A DNA stretch of 64,000 nucleotides. Source: Bacillota bacterium. Lineage in GTDB: Bacteria; Bacillota; Clostridia; Christensenellales; Aristaeellaceae. Shown one piece after another: positions 16,069 to 23,649 of the stretch. A program made the translations under genes and the position numbers. The notes under the pieces are model-generated. The model made no database searches, was not told the DNA's origin, and saw nothing but the letters and a program-made list of their open reading frames with translations. Within the stretch, counting starts at the first letter, position 1. Each line of letters opens with the position of its first letter. The stretch covers positions 1 to 64,000 of the forward strand of contig JAEYOV010000005.1 of assembly GCA_023411395.1 (NCBI GenBank), given 5' to 3'.

Positions 16069-16163
16069 CATCTGCAAGGGGCCATAAAATGAATCGTTCC
16101 ATAGGTATTGGTATGGGCACCCTTGACAGATAGCCTTCCCAGATGACTTGGGAGTTGGGTGCA

Positions 16164-16406
16164 TCAGCCTTTTTTAAGCTCTTCCAAGCAGGTTTTGCAC
16201 ACCAGTTTTCCCTTGTACAGGATGACATCGCGCGCATCATTGCAGAAGATACAGGCCGGATGATATTTCTTGAGGATGATCTGATCACCGTCAACGAAAA
16301 TCTCCAGCGTGTCCTTGATGGCGATGTCCATAGTCCTGCGCAGCTCAATGGGAATGACAATTCGACCCAGTTCGTCAAGCTTGCGGACGACACCTGTGGA
16401 CTTCAT
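16164..16406 (-). CDS. AbrB-family transition-state regulator with a Cys-Cys tail
   Basis: An 80-residue protein. Residues 1-50 are a textbook AbrB swapped-hairpin DNA-binding domain (STGVVRKLDELGRIVIPIEL, then R-R-T). Residues 52-74 carry CIFC and CKTC, a possible zinc knuckle in place of the usual AbrB C-terminal oligomerisation helix. The family controls transition-state and sporulation genes. GGAGGG precedes ATG 16406. It is divergent from spmAB, which fits a sporulation role. Confidence 0.88.
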   Translation of the reverse strand: MKSTGVVRKLDELGRIVIPIELRRTMDIAIKDTLEIFVDGDQIILKKYHPACIFCNDARDVILYKGKLVCKTCLEELKKG

Positions 16407-16453
16407 GGAATCCCTCCTTTCCGGAAGCCCTATATTAATGAGGAACTAACAAT

Positions 16454-16482
16454 ATTCTATCTGCTTTGTATGATACTGTCAA
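16454..16482 (-). promoter_or_regulatory. Promoter of the AbrB-like gene
   Basis: Minus-strand TTGACA (16477-16482), 17 nt, TAGAAT (16454-16459). Confidence 0.75.
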
Positions 16483-16541
16483 TACCATTTTCAGGATTAT
16501 TTGCGAAAAGACAACTATTTAACGAATGGAGGCGATTTCTG

Positions 16542-17132
16542 ATGATGAATGCTATATGGGGGGGAATGATAGTTCTCGCCTTGGTTTTCGGCCTTTCGGG
16601 AGGAATAGTTGAACAATTGAATGATTCGATGATTCGAGGAGCCGTGGAAGCCGTCTCCTTAATGCTGAGATTGGCCGGCGGATTTGCCGTTTGGTGCGGA
16701 CTGATGGAAGTATTAAAGCGCATGGGAGTGGTGGAAGGGCTGACAAAGCTGCTGCGGCCGGTGCTGAACTTCCTGTTTCCCGACATAAAACGACAGGATA
16801 CGCTAAGGAGCATCACCATGAATCTATCGGCCAATATGCTGGGTCTGGGCAACGCGGCGACCCCCATGGGGGTAAAGGCTATGGGCCAGCTTTCGCTGGA
16901 AAACGGGAACAGGGAAACGGCAAGCCGGGCCATGTGCATGTTTCTGGTTCTCAACGCATCCAGCGTGCAGCTTTTTCCCGGCACCGTGATGACGCTTCGG
17001 ATGGTGATGGGTTCGCAAAACCCAGGCGCGGTGATTCTGCCTACCCTGATCGCAACGGCTGCTTCCGCAGCAGCAGGCATTGTATGCTGCCTTATGCTGC
17101 AAGGGCGGGGAAAGGATATTGCGGATGGATAA
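16542..17132 (+). CDS. spmA: Spore maturation protein A
   Basis: A 196-residue membrane protein of the SpmA nucleoside-recognition-domain family, needed for full dehydration of the spore core. Helices are visible at about 3-25, 40-62, 130-150 and 165-190. Landmarks include NLSANMLGLGNAATPMGVKAM and FLVLNASSVQLFPGTVM. ATG 16542 has GGAGGCG 7 nt upstream; the longer in-frame extension runs through the divergent AbrB-like gene and is rejected. It overlaps spmB by 8 nt. Confidence 0.9.
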   Translation: MMNAIWGGMIVLALVFGLSGGIVEQLNDSMIRGAVEAVSLMLRLAGGFAVWCGLMEVLKRMGVVEGLTKLLRPVLNFLFPDIKRQDTLRSITMNLSANMLGLGNAATPMGVKAMGQLSLENGNRETASRAMCMFLVLNASSVQLFPGTVMTLRMVMGSQNPGAVILPTLIATAASAAAGIVCCLMLQGRGKDIADG

Positions 17133-17625
17133 ATGGCTGCTTCCGTGCCTGATCCTGCTGATTGTGGGAGCCGGGCTGTTAAAGGGCGTGCCGGTTTACG
17201 ATGCGTTTGTCGAGGGGGCAAAGGAAGGGCTCAAGACGGCCGTCACCATTTTACCCTACATGATCGCCATGCTCTCGGCCATATTTTTGATGCAGCAATC
17301 CGGGCTGCTTGCCAGCCTGACCCAGGTATTGACCCCCGTATTTTCTTTTCTGGGCATCCCTAAGGCCGTGGCGCCGCTGATGCTTTTGAGGCCCTTCAGC
17401 GGCTCGGCTTCCCTGGCCATGCTGCAAAACATTATGGAGACTCAGGGGCCGGATTCTCGGGCCGGGCTGGTGGCCAGCACGCTGATGGGCTCCACGGAAA
17501 CGATCTTTTACACCTGCGGGCTGTATCTGGGGGCAGCGGGCGTGAAAAAAAGCCGCTACGCCATTCCCGCCTCCCTTGTCGCCTGGCTTGTGGGCAGCGT
17601 AGTTGCGGGGCTGTTTTACCGCTGA
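17125..17625 (+). CDS. spmB: Spore maturation protein B
   Basis: A 166-residue membrane protein of the SpmB family, the partner of SpmA. Conserved blocks are VEGAKEGLKTAVTILPYMIA, PLMLLRPFSGSASLAML and the STLMGSTETIFYTCGLY stretch. ATG 17125 overlaps the spmA stop (ATGGATAA). Together the two form a channel-like pair in the forespore or mother-cell membrane; the transported molecule is not established. Confidence 0.92.
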   Translation: MDKWLLPCLILLIVGAGLLKGVPVYDAFVEGAKEGLKTAVTILPYMIAMLSAIFLMQQSGLLASLTQVLTPVFSFLGIPKAVAPLMLLRPFSGSASLAMLQNIMETQGPDSRAGLVASTLMGSTETIFYTCGLYLGAAGVKKSRYAIPASLVAWLVGSVVAGLFYR

Positions 17626-17630
17626 AGCTC

Positions 17631-17655
17631 AAAAAATGACGTTGTCATTTTTTTA
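17631..17655 (+). terminator. spmAB terminator
   Basis: AAAAAATGAC and GTCATTTTTTT flank a 3-nt loop directly after the spmB stop. Confidence 0.75.
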
Positions 17656-17752
17656 GCTGCACTTTTTGCCTGTAATCCGACGCACCGGCTGCCACTATGT
17701 TTAGCAGGTGTTCCATTTCCTTGCAGTTCCATTTCCTTGTACTACAAAAGGA

Positions 17753-17781
17753 TTGACATCCCCTGCCTCCATGCATATAAT
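17753..17781 (+). promoter_or_regulatory. metS leader promoter
   Basis: TTGACA (17753-17758), 17 nt, TATAAT (17776-17781): a full consensus promoter upstream of the T-box. Confidence 0.88.
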
Positions 17782-17787
17782 AGGCGT

Positions 17788-18008
17788 ATTCCAAACGCAT
17801 GCGAGGAAGGGAAGAGTACTGCTTTAACGGTGTCAAGAGAGCCGCGCAAGGTGAGAGGCGGCCGCCTGATAAGCGGGAACATGGCCCCGGAGCATCGCGG
17901 CTGAAGTCTTTAAGCCGCGTCGGGCTGCGCCGATATCCGCCAATGAAGCTACAAATCAGGGTGGTACCGCGGGTTTTTCCCGCCCCTTTCCATAAGGGGC
18001 GTTTTTTT
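17788..18008 (+). promoter_or_regulatory. T-box riboswitch (methionine)
   Basis: A complete T-box leader. Stem I shows the AGAGAGCC distal element and a specifier context GGGAAC-ATG-G with the Met codon at 17881-17883. The antiterminator bulge AGGGTGGTACCGCG is at 17958-17971, and the terminator GCCCC/GGGGC followed by seven T is at 17981-18008. Uncharged tRNA-Met is expected to bind and let transcription continue into metS. A 14-bp direct repeat (GTTCCATTTCCTTG) lies upstream at about 17709-17738. Confidence 0.93.
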
Positions 18009-18029
18009 ATGGATGAAGGAGGAAGACCC

Positions 18030-20012
18030 ATGGCACATGAGGACAGGAAGACGTTTTACATCACCACACCCATCTACTACCCCAGCGATAACCTGCACAT
18101 TGGGCATGCCTATTGCTCCGTGGCGGCGGATACCATGGCCAGGTTCAAAAAGCTGACGGGCTTTGATACGTATTTTTTGACCGGCACCGACGAGCACGGC
18201 CAGAAGATCGAGCGCAAGGCCCAGCAAAAAGGCGTGACGCCCCAGCAGTACGTGGATGAAATCGTGGCCGGCATCAAATCGCTGTGGGCTTTGATGGACG
18301 TAGACTATAACGATTTCATCCGCACCAGCGAGGAACGCCATGCATTAAGCGTTCAGAAGATGTTCCGAAAGCTTTACGAGCAGGGGGATATCTACAAGAG
18401 CGAGTATGAGGGCTGGTACTGCACACCCTGCGAATCCTTCTGGACGGAGCTGCAGTTGAAGGACGGCCTGTGTCCGGATTGCGGCCGCGCGGTGGAGAAG
18501 ATGCGGGAAGAAAGCTATTTCTTCAAGCTTTCCAAGTATCAGGATTGGCTGATCCGGTATATCGAGGAGCATCCCGGCTTCATCCAGCCTGTTTCCCGCA
18601 CCAACGAGATGCTCAACAATTTCCTTCGGCCGGGCCTTACCGACCTGTGCGTCAGCCGCACCTCCCTAAAATGGGGCATTCCGGTGGATTTTGACCCCAA
18701 GCACACCGTATATGTCTGGCTGGACGCGCTTTCCAACTATATCACGGCACTGGGCTATGGCAGCGGCGACGACACGCTTTACCGCAAATACTGGCCTGCC
18801 GATATCCATCTGGTGGGCAAGGAGATCGTGCGCTTCCATACCATCATCTGGCCCATCATGCTCCACGCGCTTGGTCTGCCGCTGCCAAAGCAGGTGTTCG
18901 GCCACGGCTGGCTGGTGCTGGACGGGGGCAAGATAAGCAAATCCGTGGGCAATGTGATAGACCCGGTGGTGCTGTGCGGCCGTTACGGCAGCGACGCCAT
19001 CCGCTATTACCTGATGCGGGAAATGCCCTTCGGTTCCGACGGGCTGTTCACATATGAAGCATTGCTGGGGCGGATCAACGCCGACCTGGCCAACGACCTG
19101 GGCAACCTGGTCAGCCGCACCGCGGCCATGATCGAGAAGTATTTCGATGGCAAAATCCCTGCCTGCGGGCAATTGGAGGAGATTGACGTAAAGCTCAGGG
19201 AGCTTGCCGTATCCATCCCGCCGGCAGTGGAAAAGCAGATGGACACGCTGCAGTTCTCCATGGCCTTGAGCGAGATCTGGCGCCTGGTGGGGGAATGCAA
19301 CCGCTATATCGATCAAACGCAGCCCTGGGTGCTAGGCCGCACCGAGGAAGGAAAGCCGCGCCTGGCTACGGTGCTGTATACCTTGGCAGAGTGTACACGG
19401 TTTGTGGCCGTTATGATCGTTCCGGCCATGCCCAAAACGCCGGCCCGCATCTTTGAACAGATCGGGCTGAACGACGCTTCCCTTGCCACCTGGGATTCTT
19501 TGAAAACCTTCGGCCTTTTGCCTGCCGGGCTTCAAGTGCGCAAGGGCGAGGCGCTGTTCCCCCGCATTGATATCGCAAAGGAACTGGCGGAGTTCAAGCC
19601 CGCGCCCAAAGCGGAGCAGCTCGCGCCTGATGCCGCGAAAAAGCCGGAGCCGCAAAAGGCGGAAGAACCGGCCGCAAGGCCCGGGGAAATCACCATGGAG
19701 GATTTTGAGAAAATCCAACTGCGCACCGCCCGTGTCACCGCTTGCGAGCGCGTGCCCAAGTCAGACAAGCTGCTTAAGCTTTCCTTGAGCCTGGGAGCTG
19801 AGCAGCGCACCGTGGTCAGCGGCATCGCCAAGCACTACACGCCTGAGGAAATGGTAGGCAAACAGGTGGTGCTGCTGGCGAATTTGAAGCCCGCCAAGCT
19901 CAGGGGCATCGAATCCCAGGGGATGATCCTGTGCGCCTCCGACGCCGCGGATGAAACGCTGCGGCTCATCACCGTGGCGGGGGACATGGAAGACGGTGCG
20001 GAGATTCGCTGA
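18030..20012 (+). CDS. metS: Methionyl-tRNA synthetase
   Basis: A 660-residue class I synthetase charging tRNA-Met. HIGH is at about residue 23 (NLHIGHAYC), KISKS near 300 (GGKISKSVGNV), and a zinc pair CTPC / CPDC near 130-150. The C-terminal 110 residues form an EMAP-II-like tRNA-binding domain (ITMEDFEKIQLRTARVTACE ... LANLKPAKLRGIESQGM). GAAGGAGGAAG precedes ATG 18030, just after the T-box terminator. The TGA overlaps the start of tatD. Confidence 0.95.
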   Translation: MAHEDRKTFYITTPIYYPSDNLHIGHAYCSVAADTMARFKKLTGFDTYFLTGTDEHGQKIERKAQQKGVTPQQYVDEIVAGIKSLWALMDVDYNDFIRTSEERHALSVQKMFRKLYEQGDIYKSEYEGWYCTPCESFWTELQLKDGLCPDCGRAVEKMREESYFFKLSKYQDWLIRYIEEHPGFIQPVSRTNEMLNNFLRPGLTDLCVSRTSLKWGIPVDFDPKHTVYVWLDALSNYITALGYGSGDDTLYRKYWPADIHLVGKEIVRFHTIIWPIMLHALGLPLPKQVFGHGWLVLDGGKISKSVGNVIDPVVLCGRYGSDAIRYYLMREMPFGSDGLFTYEALLGRINADLANDLGNLVSRTAAMIEKYFDGKIPACGQLEEIDVKLRELAVSIPPAVEKQMDTLQFSMALSEIWRLVGECNRYIDQTQPWVLGRTEEGKPRLATVLYTLAECTRFVAVMIVPAMPKTPARIFEQIGLNDASLATWDSLKTFGLLPAGLQVRKGEALFPRIDIAKELAEFKPAPKAEQLAPDAAKKPEPQKAEEPAARPGEITMEDFEKIQLRTARVTACERVPKSDKLLKLSLSLGAEQRTVVSGIAKHYTPEEMVGKQVVLLANLKPAKLRGIESQGMILCASDAADETLRLITVAGDMEDGAEIR

Positions 20013-20788
20013 TGGACACGCTGCTTTTTGATACCCACTGCCACATCGACGAGGAACGGTTCGATTCTGACCGCGACCAGGTGCTGGCTCAGATGCGGGA
20101 AAACGGCGTGGGCTATTGTGTTTGCGTTGGGTCCGACATGGAAACCTCCCGCCGCTCCATGGCTTTTGCCCAAAAGGAAAACGGCGTTTACGCGGCGGTG
20201 GGCATCCATCCCCACGAGGCGAAGTTTTTCAGGCCCGAAGACATCCAAACCCTCAAAAGCTGGTTTTCCGATCCCAAGGTAGTGGCGCTGGGGGAAATCG
20301 GGCTGGATTATTACTACGACCATTCCCCCAGGGACAACCAAAGGGATGTTTGTGCTGCCCAGCTCACGCTGGGCTACGAAGAAAACATGCCTGTGATCTT
20401 TCATGTAAGGGACGCCCACGGCGATATGCTGGATATGATGCGCTCCCAGGGCGGCAAACTGCCCAGGGGAATCCTCCACTGCTACTCGGGAAGCTGGGAA
20501 AGCGCCAAGGAATATCTCAAAATGGGCTTCTATATTTCCATAGCGGGACCTGTCACTTTCAAAAAGGCTCCCAGCCAGTGGGAGGTGGCGCAAAACGTGC
20601 CCCTTGACCGCCTGCTTCTTGAGACGGACAGCCCGTATCTTGCCCCGGAGCCCATGCGCGGGCGGCGCAACGAGCCTGCTTTTGTGCGGCACGTGGCGGA
20701 AAGGATCGCGGCCCTACGGAATATCCCGCTTGCGGAACTGGCGGCGGCCACCACGCAAAACGCCAAAGACATATATCGCATTGCCTGA
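20012..20788 (+). CDS. TatD family metal-dependent hydrolase
   Basis: A 258-residue TIM-barrel amidohydrolase (TatD/YabD/YcfH), commonly a metal-dependent DNase. Metal ligands are seen in FDTHCHIDEERFD, ALGEIGLDYYYDH, VIFHVRDAH, ILHCYSGS and LLETDSPYLAPEP. It overlaps the metS stop (TGATG), and the metS-tatD order is the same as metS-yabD in Bacillus subtilis. The role is often assigned to DNA quality control, but physiological substrates are unsettled. Confidence 0.93.
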   Translation: MDTLLFDTHCHIDEERFDSDRDQVLAQMRENGVGYCVCVGSDMETSRRSMAFAQKENGVYAAVGIHPHEAKFFRPEDIQTLKSWFSDPKVVALGEIGLDYYYDHSPRDNQRDVCAAQLTLGYEENMPVIFHVRDAHGDMLDMMRSQGGKLPRGILHCYSGSWESAKEYLKMGFYISIAGPVTFKKAPSQWEVAQNVPLDRLLLETDSPYLAPEPMRGRRNEPAFVRHVAERIAALRNIPLAELAAATTQNAKDIYRIA

Positions 20789-20910
20789 GGGAGAAACATT
20801 TTCACCTGTCCCGCATATGCTTAAAAGCAAAGCGGGGTGAATGCTCTATGAGGTGGCAGGCCCAACATACAAGCGCCTACGTACGGTGCTTTCCCAACAA
20901 GGGAAGCAAA

Positions 20911-21060
20911 GTGCTGCAAATCATTGGGCTAACGATGATCGGCGTCGGTCTGCTGCTGCTGTTTCTATGCATCCCCGGTTGGGCCTGGGTCGCGCTGATC
21001 GGGATCATTCTCATCGCGGCCGGGTATCTGCTGTTGCGCTTGAGCGGCGTGGGGAGGTGA
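20911..21060 (+). CDS. Small two-helix membrane protein upstream of spoVM
   Basis: A 49-residue protein made of two hydrophobic helices (IIGLTMIGVGLLLLFLCIP, then AWVALIGIILIAAGYLLL) joined by a short Gly-Trp turn, with a basic end. I choose GTG 20911, 6 nt after AAGGGA; an ATG at 20848 would add 21 polar residues. Similar short hydrophobic proteins occur in spore-formers, but I assign no function. It ends 5 nt before spoVM, suggesting co-expression. Confidence 0.65.
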   Translation: MLQIIGLTMIGVGLLLLFLCIPGWAWVALIGIILIAAGYLLLRLSGVGR

Positions 21061-21065
21061 ACGGG

Positions 21066-21152
21066 ATGAGCGTCAGAATGGTCTGTATCAAGGCCCCCAG
21101 GTTCCTGCGCGGGGTGCTCCGGCTGTTTGTGAAGCGCCAGGAAAAAGCATAA
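21066..21152 (+). CDS. spoVM: SpoVM-like spore morphogenetic microprotein
   Basis: A 28-residue amphipathic peptide. Its core IKAPRFLRGVLR matches SpoVM of B. subtilis (IKLPKFLGGIVR), including the proline before the helix that matters for membrane-curvature sensing. SpoVM is 26 residues and recruits the SpoIVA coat base to the outer forespore membrane. GGGGAGGTGA sits 5-8 nt before ATG 21066, and a terminator follows. The gene is too short for ordinary gene callers. An internal ATG at codon 5 is a possible alternative start. Confidence 0.8.
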   Translation: MSVRMVCIKAPRFLRGVLRLFVKRQEKA

Positions 21153-21168
21153 AGCAAAGTACATCCCT

Positions 21169-21197
21169 GGGCGCCGGCGTAATTCCGGCGCCTTTTC
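21169..21197 (+). terminator. spoVM terminator
   Basis: GGCGCCGG (21170-21177) pairs with CCGGCGCC (21185-21192), followed by TTTTCC. Confidence 0.8.
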
Positions 21198-21221
21198 CAT
21201 GTGCTGTTCATGGGTTTGCGC

Positions 21222-21250
21222 TTGAAGTTTGTGTTGGAATATGGTATGAT
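21222..21250 (+). promoter_or_regulatory. Promoter of the MgtC-family gene
   Basis: TTGAAG (21222-21227), 17 nt, TATGAT (21245-21250). Confidence 0.65.
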
Positions 21251-21375
21251 AAATGTAAGAAACAAGTAAGAATTTGCATATACATAACAATCTACGGTTG
21301 TTTCCGGTCATATGCAGTCTGTTCTGTTTCCACCCTGGTGCAATATATTTTCATACGCGGAAGGGACTGGAAGAT

Positions 21376-22062
21376 ATGACTTGGTGGGAGGCCGGGCTGC
21401 GTTTGCTTTTGGCCGTGGTGGTCGGCTGTGTGATCGGAATTGAGAGGGAACGGAAGAACAGGCCCGCCGGCATGCGGACGCATGTGCTGGTCTGCGTGGG
21501 AGCGTCGCTGATTGCCGTGATGGAATCCAGTATGATTTCCGACGCCCTGCGCCTGAATCTTTTGCACTTGAACAGCGGTGTCAGCATTACCATGGGCCGC
21601 ATCAGCGCCCAGGTGGTCAGCGGCATCGGCTTTCTGGGGGCAGGCACTATTTTTATCGCCCAGAAAAAGATTGCCGGGCTAACGACCGCCGCGTCTTTGT
21701 GGAATGCCGCGTGCCTTGGCCTGGCCGCCGGATGGGGATATTATGGCATTGCAATCGCGGGCTGCGCCATCGTTATGATCACCCTCACCATTTTGCAAAG
21801 GGTGGTGAAGGTCAACGCGGTGAAAAACGTGGAGGTCAAATTCATCCACCGGGTGGAGACGATCGCCTTCATCAACGATTATTTTCAGAAGATGGGCATC
21901 CATGTGCTGGATATTGATTTTCATGTGGAGAACAAGGGCAAATACAATTTGTACACGAACCTGTATACGCTGGACATGCAGGGGAAAACAACCTACAAGG
22001 ATATTGTGAACCACCTGTCAGAGTATGCCAACATCCAGGGGATAAGGACCCGGAATACGTAA
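21376..22062 (+). CDS. MgtC/SapB family membrane protein
   Basis: A 228-residue protein. The N-terminal 140 residues hold four or five helices with the family motifs GCVIGIERERKNRPAGMRTH, SGIGFLGAGTIF and TTAASLWNAACLGLAAG. The C-terminal 80 residues are an ACT-like cytosolic domain. The family is linked to magnesium limitation and virulence in enterobacteria; here the role is unknown. ATG 21376 follows GGAAGGGACTGG. The stop is 3 nt from the convergent LysE gene with no terminator between them. Confidence 0.85.
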   Translation: MTWWEAGLRLLLAVVVGCVIGIERERKNRPAGMRTHVLVCVGASLIAVMESSMISDALRLNLLHLNSGVSITMGRISAQVVSGIGFLGAGTIFIAQKKIAGLTTAASLWNAACLGLAAGWGYYGIAIAGCAIVMITLTILQRVVKVNAVKNVEVKFIHRVETIAFINDYFQKMGIHVLDIDFHVENKGKYNLYTNLYTLDMQGKTTYKDIVNHLSEYANIQGIRTRNT

Positions 22063-22065
22063 TGA

Positions 22066-22647
22066 TTACAGGAACAGCGATACCGCGCAGTATACCAAAA
22101 GCACCGCCATGATGGGGTTGACCACCTTGGCATGGTTCTTCAGCAGCCGGCTGAACACCGCGCCGAAGGCGGACCAGCACAGCGTGGCGGAAAAGCCTGT
22201 AGCGGACAGCAGCAGGCCGAAAAGGATCAGCTGTGCAGGATCCTTGTAATAGGGCAGGATGTATACGGACATGGAAGTGATGCCGTACACCATGATCTTG
22301 GGATTCACAAACTGAAGCGCCATGCCCGAAAGGAAGGTGCTTCTGTTTTTTTGCGTTTCGTGGTTATGCGGCGAGCTTTTGAATATCTTCCATGCCAGAT
22401 ACAGCATATAGGCCGCGCCCAGAACCAGCATGGCCGTTTTGATCTTGGGGATTGCCGTATACAGGGCCGCGCTGAACAGCGTGCACAGCGTCATGACGAT
22501 GAAGAACCCGCACAGTATGCCCACATTGAAGGGAAAGCTCTTTTTGAATCCGTATAGGCTGGCATTGCTCATGGATAGAATGTTGTTGGGGCCCGGCGTG
22601 TACGCCGTTACCAGGATATAGGCAAGGAACGCGAGCGGATTGGGCAT
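22066..22647 (-). CDS. LysE/RhtB family amino-acid exporter
   Basis: A 193-residue membrane protein with six helices and the family start AYILVTAYTPGPNNILSM (the conserved TPGPN) near residue 15, then GFKKSFPFNVGILCGFF. Members export amino acids or related metabolites. ATG 22647 has GGGAGG upstream; the 32-codon extension covers its own promoter. The divergent XRE-cupin gene and the inverted repeat between them suggest direct regulation. Confidence 0.88.
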   Translation of the reverse strand: MPNPLAFLAYILVTAYTPGPNNILSMSNASLYGFKKSFPFNVGILCGFFIVMTLCTLFSAALYTAIPKIKTAMLVLGAAYMLYLAWKIFKSSPHNHETQKNRSTFLSGMALQFVNPKIMVYGITSMSVYILPYYKDPAQLILFGLLLSATGFSATLCWSAFGAVFSRLLKNHAKVVNPIMAVLLVYCAVSLFL

Positions 22648-22679
22648 ACGGTTTACCTCCCGGAGCATGTATGGTATAC

Positions 22680-22739
22680 TGCACATGGATATGATCTGGA
22701 TATGCGTTATATAATACGCCATGTGCAATATAATGTCAA
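22680..22739. promoter_or_regulatory. Overlapping divergent promoters with inverted-repeat operator
   Basis: The LysE promoter is TTGACA (22734-22739) and TATTAT (22711-22716) on the minus strand, 17 nt apart. A plus-strand TATAAT box at about 22729-22734 serves the regulator. Arms TGCACATGG (22680-22688) and CCATGTGCA (22719-22727) are a perfect 9-bp inverted repeat spanning both. Binding there would occlude both promoters. Confidence 0.65.
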
Positions 22740-22757
22740 TCACTCCGGAGGATTTCT

Positions 22758-23309
22758 ATGGACGTGAACAGGACCATTGCAGGGAACTTCAAAAAAATCC
22801 GGGAAGCCCGCAAATTGAGTCTGGATACGGTGTCACGGCTGTCGGGCGTTTCCAAGAGCATGCTGGGGCAAATCGAGCGTGGGGAAGTAAACCCCACCAT
22901 CAGCGTGCTGTGGAAAATTGCCAACGGGCTGAAAATATCCTTTACCTCCTTTTTGGAGAGGGAAACAAAAGACGCGGAAATTGTCCGGCAGCAGGATATG
23001 ATGCCGATGGCGGAGTGTGACGGGCTGTTCATCAACCATCCGATCTTTTCTTTTGACGAGGAAAGGCGCTTTGAAATTTACCGCATTGAAATGCTGCCGT
23101 CCTGCGCCTTTGCTTCCTCCGCGCACCTTGTTGGCACCGAGGAATACATCACCGTATTTGCCGGCGAGGCTGTGGTGGTGATTGACGGCAGGGAAGAGCG
23201 TTTGGGCACGGGCGATTCCATCCGCTTCAAGGCGGATGTGGCCCATGGGTACAGGAATGACGGGGATATGAAGGTTCAAATGTGTATGACGCTGTATTAT
23301 CCCAAGTAA
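22758..23309 (+). CDS. XRE-family regulator with cupin sensor domain
   Basis: A 183-residue regulator. The Cro/C1 HTH is at about residues 7-62 (IREARKLSLDTVSRLSGVSK, then QIERGEVNPTISVLWKIA) and a cupin beta-barrel at about 100-180 (GTEEYITVFAGEAVVVIDG, then GDSIRFKADVAHGYRN). Such proteins usually sense a small metabolite and control adjacent transport genes, here the divergent LysE-type exporter. CCGGAGGATT precedes ATG 22758. Confidence 0.88.
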   Translation: MDVNRTIAGNFKKIREARKLSLDTVSRLSGVSKSMLGQIERGEVNPTISVLWKIANGLKISFTSFLERETKDAEIVRQQDMMPMAECDGLFINHPIFSFDEERRFEIYRIEMLPSCAFASSAHLVGTEEYITVFAGEAVVVIDGREERLGTGDSIRFKADVAHGYRNDGDMKVQMCMTLYYPK

Positions 23310-23330
23310 GCAAGGTTGTACTGTGCCCTC

Positions 23331-23621
23331 TCATTCATAGAACCACGCGGTGCGGTCCTCATCGGTAAGCTCGGGCGTATCGGCAAGGCCGGCCTCAAGC
23401 ATTTGGTCAATATGCGCCGCAAGGCCGGCGGCGCATGTAAAGGCAGAAACATCCTCATCATGAATGGTGATTTTGAATTCCTTTTCGCACGCGATGACCA
23501 GCGCCGCCACGTCGATAGGTTCCACGCCATTGTCGCGTGTCAAGGTCATTTTCGCAGAAATATCCGCCGGCTCGACGCTGAGGATATCCGCCAGCAGCTT
23601 TATCACCTTATAGATTACCAA
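23331..23621 (-). CDS. Acyl-carrier-like protein lacking the phosphopantetheine serine
   Basis: A 96-residue four-helix protein. The segment GVEPIDVAALVIACEKEF, then ITIHDEDVSAFTC, follows the acyl carrier protein pattern G-x-DSL-D-x-x-E-L-V-x-x-x-E-E-x-F, but the DSL attachment motif is EPI, so no serine can carry phosphopantetheine. It has an acidic C-terminal tail. TTG 23621 has AAGGAGGG 7 nt upstream; the earlier TTG at 23642 is before that site. It starts 28 nt after helD and is probably co-transcribed. Function unknown; it may be a protein-binding module. Confidence 0.65.
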   Translation of the reverse strand: MVIYKVIKLLADILSVEPADISAKMTLTRDNGVEPIDVAALVIACEKEFKITIHDEDVSAFTCAAGLAAHIDQMLEAGLADTPELTDEDRTAWFYE

Positions 23622-23649
23622 GCAAAAGCCCTCCTTACTCAATTGTGAA

